A stretch of DNA of 64,000 nt from GAS368 sp965227745 (GTDB lineage: Bacteria; Verrucomicrobiota; Verrucomicrobiia; Opitutales; Opitutaceae): contig OZ245769.1 in assembly GCA_965227745.1 (NCBI GenBank), forward strand, positions 4,774,001-4,838,000, written 5' to 3'. Position numbers and translations under genes: made by a program. Positions 42,862 to 50,156 of the stretch are shown in pieces (position 1 is the first letter of the stretch; each line of letters starts with the position of its first letter). The notes below the pieces were generated by a model that saw nothing but the letters and a program-made list of their open reading frames with translations, ran no database searches and was not told the DNA's origin.

Positions 42862-43707
42862 ATGGACACGCCGACTGAGCCGCCGCGACTGCCGCCGAGT
42901 TTGCCTCCGTCGCCTCCCCCCGAGCCGCCGAAGCCCCCGACGGCCTGGCAGCGCATGATGAAGGCGCTGGGGCCGGTCGGTGCGCTGCTCCTTCTGATCT
43001 TCGGCAAGCTGAAGCTCGTGCTGCCGTTTCTCATAAAATTCGGCGGGCCGATCCTCAAGACCGGCGGCACGATGATCCTCTCGATCGGAGCCTACACGTT
43101 GCTGTGGGGTTGGAAATATGCGGCCGGTTTCGTGCTGCTGATTTTTGTCCACGAGGCCGGGCACTGGATCGTGGCGCGGCAGGCCGGGCTGAAAGCAGGC
43201 GCACCCGTCTTCATCCCGTTCATGGGCGCCTATGTCGCGCTCAAGGACCTGCCGCCCAATGCGTGGATCGAAGCCTGCGTGAGCATCGGCGGGCCCTTGC
43301 TCGGCTCGCTCGGCGCGGCGGTGTGCGCGGCCATCTTTCGTCTTACGGGCGATCCGCTTTATAGCGCGTTGGCCTACTCGGGATTCTTGCTGAATCTTTT
43401 CAATCTCGTGCCCATCGGCTTCCTCGATGGCGGGCGTATCGCGCCGGCGATGAGCCCCTGGCTATGGATCGTGGGCCTCTTGGTGCTCCTCGGGATGGTG
43501 ATCTCGCACCCGAATATTATTTTGATCATCGTGCTCGTGTCGTCGCTGCCGCGCGTGTGGACGCTCTTTCGCGCCAAGACGGAGGAGGAGAAACGCTATC
43601 TCGAAACGACGCCCGGCCAGCGCACGACGATTGCGATTCTCTATTTCGGTCTGATCGCGGTGCTGGTCGCGGGCATGCAACTGACGCATGTGGAGCCGCC
43701 GCGGTGA
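42862..43707 (+). CDS. Site-2 protease-like M50 family metalloprotease
   Basis: A 281-residue integral membrane protein with the zinc motif HEAGH (His97, Glu98, His101) and the third-ligand motif NLVPIGFLDGGRI (Asp189). This is the standard arrangement of intramembrane M50 proteases. A proline-rich N-terminal tail (PPRLPPSLPPSPPPEPPKPP) precedes the first helix, and there is no PDZ domain. Such enzymes cut membrane-bound regulators or, in some families, act in other processes; the target is unknown. It is convergent with the exported aminotransferase, with a REPIN between. Confidence 0.88.
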   Translation: MDTPTEPPRLPPSLPPSPPPEPPKPPTAWQRMMKALGPVGALLLLIFGKLKLVLPFLIKFGGPILKTGGTMILSIGAYTLLWGWKYAAGFVLLIFVHEAGHWIVARQAGLKAGAPVFIPFMGAYVALKDLPPNAWIEACVSIGGPLLGSLGAAVCAAIFRLTGDPLYSALAYSGFLLNLFNLVPIGFLDGGRIAPAMSPWLWIVGLLVLLGMVISHPNIILIIVLVSSLPRVWTLFRAKTEEEKRYLETTPGQRTTIAILYFGLIAVLVAGMQLTHVEPPR

Positions 43708-43717
43708 GGCTCGGATG

Positions 43718-43784
43718 GTGGGAGGGGCTTTATGCCCCGACTTCCGGCCTACTTCAAACCGTCGGGGCATAAAGCCCCTCCCAC
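43718..43784. repeat. REPIN-like inverted pair, family b, copy 3
   Basis: Perfect 24-bp inverted arms (43718-43741, 43761-43784). The stem pair that is C-G in copy 1 is T-A here, a compensated change. Confidence 0.9.
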
Positions 43785-43836
43785 AGTTTCGGTCAGCTTG
43801 GAGAGCGGACACTATCGGAGTAGAGTGAAGGGAGAG

Positions 43837-45006
43837 CTACGTCTTGAGCAAACGAAACTCCGCGCGCATCGCGGTCGCATACGCGGCCATCTCCTCATCG
43901 GTGCCGATGCTCACGCGGCACCATTTATCGTAGGGCTCGACCGACGGATGCGGCCAGCCGACGAGGAAGCCGCGGGCTTCCATGCGGTTTTGGTAGTCCT
44001 TCATCGGGACGCCGGTGTAGTGGAAAACGAAATTGCCCTGCGACGGCGTGTAGCGCAGTTTGAGTTCGTCGAGCAGGGTGCAGAAGCGGGCGCGGCCCTC
44101 GCGGATTTTGCCGCGGCTCCAGTCGGCGAATTTCGTGTCGGCCAGCGCGGCGCGCGCGGCGGCGACGCCGATGAAGTTGACACTCGACATCTGCAGGCGG
44201 GAAAGCGCGGTGGCGAGGGCCGGCGTGGTGACCGCGTAGCCGATGCGGTGGCCCGCCATGCCGTACATTTTCGAAAACGATCGCCCGATGATCACCGGCA
44301 CGCCCGCGCGTACGAGCGGAACCTGGGTCTGCGCGGCGAAATCATCGGCGAGTTCCAAATACACTTCGTCGAGAAACACGGGAGCGCGCGGCGCGACCTC
44401 GCGGCAAAACGCCGCGACCTCACTGGCTGGACGAGACGTGCCGGTGGGGTTGTCGGGATTGCAGACGTAGATGAGCTTCGTCGAGGCATCGACGGCGGCG
44501 GCCATCGCGCGCAGATCGTGCTGCATCGTCGCCGCGACGTGCGGCACCCAGCGGACCTCGGCGCCGAGCTTTTCCGCGTAGTCGGTGATTTGGAAATAGG
44601 TGGGCTTGGCCGCGATCAGGCTCGTGCGCGGGCCGAGGTGCGCGGCGGCGGCGAGGGAGAGGATTTCGTCGCAGCCGTTGCCCAGCACGATGTTCTCGAC
44701 GCCGACGCCTTCCTTCTTCGCGAGTAACTCCTTAAGCACGCCCTCCTCGCGAAACGGGTAGCGCGAGGAATCGGGCGCGGCCTTGTAGATCGCGCGCACG
44801 ACGGCGGGCGAGGGGCCGAAGGCGTTCTCGTTGCCCGCGAGGTTGATGTGGACGAACTCGCGCGTGGAGCTGGATGCGACCGGTGCGTTCACCGGCACCA
44901 TGGGATCATTGGCACCCAGCAGCCGCCTGCCACCGGCGAAACTCAATCCGACCGTGGCGAGGGTGGCGCATCGCAACCATTCGCGGCGATTGAGGGTGGG
45001 ATTCAT
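43837..45006 (-). CDS. Tat-exported PLP aminotransferase (HisC-like), copy 1
   Basis: A 389-residue fold-type I aminotransferase of the histidinol-phosphate aminotransferase class. It is unusual in having a twin-arginine signal, LNRREWLRCATLATVGLSFAGG, so it should be folded with PLP in the cytoplasm and then exported. The catalytic core has NENAFGPSP, LGNGCDEILSLAA, YVCNPDNPTGT, VFLDEVYLELADDF and the PLP lysine Lys246 in RSFSKMYGMAGHRIGY. The substrate is unknown. A similar protein lies upstream at 45321, and a divergent FAD amine oxidase lies beyond that, so a role in extracytoplasmic amine or amino-acid metabolism is likely. Confidence 0.88.
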   Translation of the reverse strand: MNPTLNRREWLRCATLATVGLSFAGGRRLLGANDPMVPVNAPVASSSTREFVHINLAGNENAFGPSPAVVRAIYKAAPDSSRYPFREEGVLKELLAKKEGVGVENIVLGNGCDEILSLAAAAHLGPRTSLIAAKPTYFQITDYAEKLGAEVRWVPHVAATMQHDLRAMAAAVDASTKLIYVCNPDNPTGTSRPASEVAAFCREVAPRAPVFLDEVYLELADDFAAQTQVPLVRAGVPVIIGRSFSKMYGMAGHRIGYAVTTPALATALSRLQMSSVNFIGVAAARAALADTKFADWSRGKIREGRARFCTLLDELKLRYTPSQGNFVFHYTGVPMKDYQNRMEARGFLVGWPHPSVEPYDKWCRVSIGTDEEMAAYATAMRAEFRLLKT

Positions 45007-45050
45007 CTCGATCGCCTCCCGCTTTTATCGCTGAGGACGAGGCTCATAGG

Positions 45051-45138
45051 GTAGGGCCCGACCTCCGGGCGGGCCGTGGTCCGCAGGCTTTTTTCGTCGA
45101 CGGATGTCCTGACGGCCCGCTCGGAGATCGGGCCCTAC
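45051..45138. repeat. REPIN-like inverted pair, family e (GTAGGGCCCGACCTCCGGGC)
   Basis: An 88-bp element with inverted arms starting GTAGGGCCCGA. The loop word GATCTCCGAGC in the right arm is shared with family d, while the flanking stem bases differ. It lies between the two aminotransferase genes. Confidence 0.85.
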
Positions 45139-45204
45139 CCCCTAAGGTGTGAAGGTGAACGGACATGGTTCGCGTGATTTCTCCGGCAGGGTGTAAGCTA
45201 CGAA

Positions 45205-45238
45205 ATGAAACGCCCGCCCTCGATGAAAAAGGCGGGCG
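45205..45238 (-). terminator. Probable terminator of the second aminotransferase
   Basis: CGCCCGCC (45211-45218) pairs with GGCGGGCG (45231-45238), followed on the minus strand by TTTCATTTCG. The T-run is imperfect. With the REPIN at 45051 it is all that was seen in the 45007-45320 gap. Confidence 0.6.
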
Positions 45239-45320
45239 GAAATTAACGAGAGAGAACGGCTGCCATCAGCGCGGGAGCGAAGCGATCTTCGCTCTCCTTG
45301 CGACGATGGCTGTCATCGCG

Positions 45321-46457
45321 TTACGCCAACACCTTCTTGAGCGCGGCGTGGCAGATCGCCATTTCCTCGGGCAGGCCGATGGTGACGCGGGCCCAGTCGA
45401 GCATGGGCGGGAAGGGGCGCGCGACCTGGACGCCTTCGGCGAGCATCTTCTCTTGGAAGGTCTTGATGGGCATGCCGGTCTGGAAGAACACGAAATTGCC
45501 GTTGGGCTCCGCGTACTTCTTGCCGAGGCCCTTGACGACGTCGACGAGGGCGGTGCGGCCGGCTTTGATCTTGGCCTGCGTCTCGGTGAAATAGGCTTTG
45601 TCCTCGATGCTGGCCTGCGCGGCGACGACGCCGAGGAGGTTGAGCGAACCGGTGCTGAACTCCTTGATGGCCTGCGCGGTCTCGGGCTTGGTGACGCCGT
45701 AGCCGATGCGCTGGCCGGCGAGACCGTAGAGCTTGGAGAAGGTGCGGGCGACGGTGACGTTGTGCCCCTCCTTGACGAGGCCGACCATCGTGTTGGCGGC
45801 GAAATTATCGGTGCACTGCAGGTACGCCTCATCGACGAACACGGGGCACTTCTTGGAGACCTCGATGCAGAAGGCTTTCAGCTTCGCGGCGTCGACGATG
45901 GTGCCGGTCGGGTTGTTGGGATTGCAGATGTAAACGCACTTGGTGTTGGCGCCGACCTTGGCGGCCATGGCGTCGAGATCGTGCTCGAGTTTATCGTTGA
46001 GCGGGACGGTGACGACCTTCGAGCCCATGCGCTCCATGGCCTTGACCATCTGGAGGTAACCCGGGGAAACGGTGACGACCTCGCCCTTTTGTTGGCCGAG
46101 GTAGACGCCGTAGATCTCGAGGATCTCGCCGGAGCCGACACCCATGACGATGTTCTCGGGGGCGACGCCCTCGAGTTCGGCGATGGTCTTGATGAGGGTC
46201 TGGGTCTCGGAAAAGGCGTAGCGGAAGCTCTTCTCGAGGGATTGCATCATGGCCATCGTGGCCATTTGCGAAGGACCAAAGGGATTTTCGTTGCCGGAGA
46301 GGCGGACGAGCTCGGCCTTCTTCGCGCCTTTTTTGACCTCATGCTGGGCGAGGGCGGGAGCGACGAGGAGACGCTCAGCGGCGGCGAGACCGGCCATGCC
46401 GGCGAGGGAAGACTTGAGCCATTGACGACGATTCAGGGACGGGACTTGTGCAACCAT
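45321..46457 (-). CDS. Tat-exported PLP aminotransferase (HisC-like), copy 2
   Basis: A 378-residue paralogue of copy 1. A twin-arginine signal (LNRRQWLKSSLAGMAGLAAAE) is followed by the aminotransferase core: SGNENPFGPSQ, MGVGSGEILEIYG, YICNPNNPTGT, VFVDEAYLQCTDNF and the PLP lysine Lys242 in RTFSKLYGLAGQRIGYG. The start at 46457 is chosen because it begins the Tat signal; the longer frame is spurious. It is divergent from the FAD oxidase, and both have sigma-54-like sites in the shared 168-bp gap, which suggests joint regulation. Confidence 0.9.
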   Translation of the reverse strand: MVAQVPSLNRRQWLKSSLAGMAGLAAAERLLVAPALAQHEVKKGAKKAELVRLSGNENPFGPSQMATMAMMQSLEKSFRYAFSETQTLIKTIAELEGVAPENIVMGVGSGEILEIYGVYLGQQKGEVVTVSPGYLQMVKAMERMGSKVVTVPLNDKLEHDLDAMAAKVGANTKCVYICNPNNPTGTIVDAAKLKAFCIEVSKKCPVFVDEAYLQCTDNFAANTMVGLVKEGHNVTVARTFSKLYGLAGQRIGYGVTKPETAQAIKEFSTGSLNLLGVVAAQASIEDKAYFTETQAKIKAGRTALVDVVKGLGKKYAEPNGNFVFFQTGMPIKTFQEKMLAEGVQVARPFPPMLDWARVTIGLPEEMAICHAALKKVLA

Positions 46458-46504
46458 GGTATGCGATGGGTTAGGAGGTGGTATGACTAGACCAACAGTA
46501 TTTA

Positions 46505-46521
46505 AGCAGGCCGCATGCCGG
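46505..46521 (-). promoter_or_regulatory. Possible sigma-54 promoter of the exported aminotransferase
   Basis: The minus strand reads CCGGCATGCGGCCTGCT, with GG-N10-GC spacing and the shared GGCA-N6-CTGC pattern. Transcription would start near 46493, about 36 nt before the ATG. Confidence 0.4.
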
Positions 46522-46560
46522 TGATTGGCACGTGAAGTAATACAACGGTGAATATCAACC

Positions 46561-46577
46561 TTGGCATTTAACCTGCG
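46561..46577 (+). promoter_or_regulatory. Possible sigma-54 promoter of the FAD oxidase operon
   Basis: TTGGCATTTAACCTGCG has an intact TTGGCA -24 part and CTGC at -12 with 10 nt between GG and GC. Predicted start is near 46588, about 38 nt before the ATG. It is one of the two best matches of four such sites. Confidence 0.5.
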
Positions 46578-46625
46578 GTCACAGGCACCCCGCGTGCTCG
46601 TGTCGAGCGCGCCCATTTTCCAGCC

Positions 46626-48182
46626 ATGACGCGTCGCGATTTCCTCGAAAAGACCTGCCTGCTGCCCACCGGAGCCACCCTCCTCGCCATGACGGGCCTC
46701 GGCTTCATGAGCCGCGCGAAAGGCCTCGGCGCGGAGCTCGCCGGGCTCTCCAACGTGAAGGGCAAAACCGGCACGAAGATCACCATTCTCGGCGCGGGCA
46801 TCGCGGGCATGACGGCGGCGTACGAACTCGGCAAACTCGGCTTCGCCTGCACCGTCCTCGAGGCCTCGCAGCGCCCCGGCGGGCGCAGCCTCACCATCCG
46901 CCGCGGCGATAAGTTAACCGATACCGCGGGCCACTCCCAGACCTGCGAGTTTGACGAGGGGCATTACTTCAACGCCGGTCCCGCGCGCTTTACCCAGTGG
47001 CAGATCACGATGGATTATTGCCGCGAGCTGGGCGTCGCCATCGAGCCCTTTATCAATCTCAACGAGGCGGCGTTTTATTATAACGAAGGCGGCGGCGCGC
47101 TAAGCGGGAAACGTTTGCGCCAGCGCGAAGTGAAGGCCGACATGCGCGGCTACGCGGCCGAGCTCCTCGCGAAGGCCACGAACAGCGACAAGCTCGACCG
47201 GCCCTTTACGAAGGAGGATAAGGAAAAGCTCCTCGAATTTCTCCTCAACGAGGGCGATCTCGATCCCGACACTTACGCGTACACCGGTTCGAGTCGCCGT
47301 GGCTTCACCACCTGGCCGTCGGTCGCATCGATGGGCGAGAAAGACCCCGCGCACGAGATGCTCGCGCTGTTGAAAAACAGCTACACCGACCACCTGCACC
47401 GCGCCAACGAGTTCGAATACCAGCCCGCGCTCTTCCAGCCCGTCGGCGGCATGGACATGCTGGCCAAGGCGCTCTACGCGAAGGTGAAGGACGTGGTGCG
47501 CTTCGGCTGCGCCGCGAAGGAAATCCGCAAGAACGGCACCGCCGGCGCGAAAGTCATCTACACCGAAGGCGCGGAGACGAAGGAGCTGCTCTCGGATTTT
47601 CTCATCTGCACGCTGCCGCCGACGATCCTCCGCTCGGTGCCCAACGACTTCAGCCCGCTGGTGAAAAACACGATCAACGTCGTGCCCTTTCAAGGCAGCG
47701 CGCGCATCGGGCTGCAGTTCAAGCGCCGCTTCTGGGAGGAGGACGACCGCGTGTTTGGCGGCATCACGTGGACCAACCAGCCGATCAATGAAATCTATTA
47801 TCCCTCGCACGGCTTCTTCCAAAAGAAGGGCGTGCTCATCGGCTACTACATGTTTGGCCCGGCGAGCGACCAGCTCGCGGCGATGAAGCCCGAGGAGCGC
47901 ATCGAGTACGCGCTCAAGCAGGGCGAGAAGATCCACCCGCAGTACCGCAAGGAATTCGACAACGCGTTCTCCGTAAACTGGAACACCGTGCCGCACATCA
48001 AGGGCTGCCTCTCGCACTTCCCGGAGAAGCTCGTGAAGACCCTCTACCCGATGGTCACGAAGCCCGACGGCCCGCTGTACCTCGCGGGCGACTGGGCGTC
48101 GCACCTCGGCGGCTGGCAAGCGGGTGCGTTTGAGTCCGCGCGGCATGTGACCAAGCAGCTCTACGACCGCGTGAATGCTTAA
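46626..48182 (+). CDS. Tat-type FAD amine/L-amino-acid oxidase
   Basis: A 518-residue flavoprotein of the monoamine oxidase/L-amino-acid oxidase family. A Tat-like signal (TRRDFLEKTCLLPTGATLLAM) precedes the FAD motif ITILGAGIAGMTAAYEL (Gly56, Gly58, Gly61), Glu79 for the ribose, and RPGGRS. The C-terminal FAD segment is LYLAGDWASHLGGWQAGAFESA. It should oxidise a primary amine or amino acid to the imine on the outer face of the membrane. The next genes are a cytochrome c, an ammonium transporter and a three-domain RidA-like protein. Electrons may therefore go to the cytochrome rather than to oxygen. Confidence 0.9.
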   Translation: MTRRDFLEKTCLLPTGATLLAMTGLGFMSRAKGLGAELAGLSNVKGKTGTKITILGAGIAGMTAAYELGKLGFACTVLEASQRPGGRSLTIRRGDKLTDTAGHSQTCEFDEGHYFNAGPARFTQWQITMDYCRELGVAIEPFINLNEAAFYYNEGGGALSGKRLRQREVKADMRGYAAELLAKATNSDKLDRPFTKEDKEKLLEFLLNEGDLDPDTYAYTGSSRRGFTTWPSVASMGEKDPAHEMLALLKNSYTDHLHRANEFEYQPALFQPVGGMDMLAKALYAKVKDVVRFGCAAKEIRKNGTAGAKVIYTEGAETKELLSDFLICTLPPTILRSVPNDFSPLVKNTINVVPFQGSARIGLQFKRRFWEEDDRVFGGITWTNQPINEIYYPSHGFFQKKGVLIGYYMFGPASDQLAAMKPEERIEYALKQGEKIHPQYRKEFDNAFSVNWNTVPHIKGCLSHFPEKLVKTLYPMVTKPDGPLYLAGDWASHLGGWQAGAFESARHVTKQLYDRVNA

Positions 48183-48226
48183 GGGATGGTCGAGAACCGA
48201 TGAACGTGAACCAACCCGGATCGAAG

Positions 48227-48304
48227 GTAGGAGCCTGCTTGCAGGCAATGGGGTATCAGGTGACTGCTCGCGCCACTTCCCATCGCCTGCAAGCAGGCTC
48301 CTAC
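48227..48304. repeat. REPIN-like inverted pair, family a, copy 3
   Basis: A 78-bp copy with perfect GTAGGAGCCTGCTTGCAGGC outer arms on both strands, in the 168-bp gap between the oxidase and cytochrome genes. Confidence 0.9.
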
Positions 48305-48350
48305 CTCAGGCCATTCTTAATCGATGCCATTTGGGGTGCCATCTAATCGC

Positions 48351-48794
48351 ATGAAGCCGGGCTGTCGTATCCATATTTTCGTTACGCTCACTCTGCTGGC
48401 GTGGGGGGCAGTTGCGTGGGCGGCGGAGACGGAGAGCAAGCCGGTCGAGGCGCCGAAGGCGGAGGACGCGAAACCCGCTGAAGATCCCAAGGCCAGCGAG
48501 GCGCGCGATGCGGAGCTCACCGCCCTCGCGAAAAAGGCCTCGGTGATCAAATCCGGCAAGGGCACCTACGTCGCGCTCTGCCAGAGCTGCCACGCCGACG
48601 AAAAGGCCAAGGGCGATTCGCCGAGCAATCTCTTCGACACGAAATGGTACCACGGCGGGCGGCCCTCTGAGATCGAGAAGACGATCCAGACGGGCTTTTT
48701 GGAAAAGGGCATGCCGCCCTGGGGCCCGGTGCTCCCGCCCGAGGATGTCGAGGCCGTGACCGCTTTTATTCTCAGCCAGCAAAAATCGTCCTGA
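48351..48794 (+). CDS. Single-haem cytochrome c
   Basis: A 147-residue exported protein. A signal peptide (RIHIFVTLTLLAWGAVAWAAE) is followed by an Ala/Pro/Lys-rich linker and a cytochrome c domain with CQSCH and a distal methionine in KGMPPWGPVL. The ATG at 48351 gives a normal signal peptide; the earlier in-frame ATG at 48324 adds nine residues without purpose. The ammonium transporter begins 12 nt downstream. It is a candidate electron acceptor for the upstream flavoprotein. Confidence 0.88.
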   Translation: MKPGCRIHIFVTLTLLAWGAVAWAAETESKPVEAPKAEDAKPAEDPKASEARDAELTALAKKASVIKSGKGTYVALCQSCHADEKAKGDSPSNLFDTKWYHGGRPSEIEKTIQTGFLEKGMPPWGPVLPPEDVEAVTAFILSQQKSS

Positions 48795-48806
48795 CCCGCT
48801 TCGCCC

Positions 48807-50141
48807 ATGCGCATGCTCCTTCGCTTTCTCCCGCTCCTCCTGCTGGCGGCCCCGCTCGCTCACGCGGGCCGGCCCGTCGACTCGCCGAGCTACGACGCCT
48901 ACCTCGACCAAACGCTCTACAACGAAAACTTTTTCGCCGTCAGCAATCTCTGGGGCGTGATCGCGGCGGGCCTCGTGTTCTTCATGCACCTCGGCTTCGC
49001 CACGCTCGAGGCCGGCTTCGCGCGACAGAAGAACGTGGTCAACGTGCTGTATAAAAACATCTACGTCGTGTGCCTCGGCCTGGTGGCCTTTGGGCTTTGT
49101 GGGTTCACGACGATGTACCCCGGCGAGTTTGGCGGGTGGCTGAGTTTCCACGGCTGGTTTGGCGCGCCGACGAAGGATTACTTCGATTTGATGACGCCGC
49201 GCTACGACCCGTACGGCTGGTGGACGGATTTTCTTTTTCAGGCGATGATCGCGGCCAAGGCGGCGTCGATCGTCTCCGGCGCAGTGGCGGAGCGGCAGAA
49301 GCTCGGCTCATTCTTGATCTACGCGGCGCTGCTCACCGCGTTTGCGTATCCCATCGCGGGCTCGTGGTCGTGGGGCAAGGGCTGGCTGTACCGGCAGGGG
49401 TTTGTGGATTTCGCGGGTGCGTCCGTGGTGCACGTCTTCGGCGGCTTCGCGGCGCTCGCGGCGGTGCTGCTCCTCGGCGCGCGCAAGGGCAAGTACGACG
49501 AGGTGACGGGCAAGCCCCGCGCGATTCCCGGCCACTCGATGCCGCTCGCGACCATCGGCCTCTTTGTGCTGTGGCTCGGCTGGTTTGGCTTTAACGGCGG
49601 CTCGCTCAAGAGCGCGCATCCGGAATTGATCGGCCTCGTGGTGACCAATACCGCGCTCGCCGGTGCGGCGGGCGGTCTCGCGGCGATGCTCCTCACGCCA
49701 CTGCTCGTGAAGAAGCCGGATCTTTCGATGGCGATCAACGGCGTGCTCGCCGGCCTCGTGGGTGTGACGGGCTGCGCGGATATCGTGCTGCCACATCACG
49801 CGATCTTCGCGGGCGCGGTCGGCGGCGTGATCTGCGTGATCGGCGTGCTCGTGCTCGACCGCCTCAAGATCGACGATCCCATCGGCGCGATTCCCGTCCA
49901 CGCCTTTGGCGGACTCTGGGGCACGCTCGCGCCGGCGGTCTTCGCCAATGCCAACTGGCAGTGGCAGGTGCTCGGCGGCTTCGCGTACGCGGCGGCGGCC
50001 TTTGCCTTCACGTTCGCCGTGCTGGGTCTGTTGAAATTCACGATTGGCATTCGCGCCAGCGCGGAGAGCGAGCGCGCGGGCCTCGATATCAGCGAGCACG
50101 GCCAGGAGGCCTATGCCGCCGAGCCCGTTACCCAACCCTAA
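48807..50141 (+). CDS. amt: Ammonium transporter (Amt family)
   Basis: A 444-residue inner-membrane channel. A cleavable signal peptide (FLPLLLLAAPLAHA) is followed by eleven helices. The conserved Asp201 in VDFAGASVVHVFGG, the twin histidines His209 and His365 (VHAFGGLWG) and GCADIVLPHHA are present. Amt proteins conduct ammonium into the cell. It is not next to a glnK gene, as is common, but lies between cytochrome c and a RidA-like protein, 12 and 15 nt away. This points to ammonium released outside by amine oxidation. Confidence 0.95.
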   Translation: MRMLLRFLPLLLLAAPLAHAGRPVDSPSYDAYLDQTLYNENFFAVSNLWGVIAAGLVFFMHLGFATLEAGFARQKNVVNVLYKNIYVVCLGLVAFGLCGFTTMYPGEFGGWLSFHGWFGAPTKDYFDLMTPRYDPYGWWTDFLFQAMIAAKAASIVSGAVAERQKLGSFLIYAALLTAFAYPIAGSWSWGKGWLYRQGFVDFAGASVVHVFGGFAALAAVLLLGARKGKYDEVTGKPRAIPGHSMPLATIGLFVLWLGWFGFNGGSLKSAHPELIGLVVTNTALAGAAGGLAAMLLTPLLVKKPDLSMAINGVLAGLVGVTGCADIVLPHHAIFAGAVGGVICVIGVLVLDRLKIDDPIGAIPVHAFGGLWGTLAPAVFANANWQWQVLGGFAYAAAAFAFTFAVLGLLKFTIGIRASAESERAGLDISEHGQEAYAAEPVTQP

Positions 50142-50156
50142 ACCCCCACGACCAAC

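Noticed and set aside
46525..46532. TTGGCACG, a perfect -24 element
   Set aside because: No GC at the -12 position; the usable site for the oxidase is 36 bp further on at 46561.
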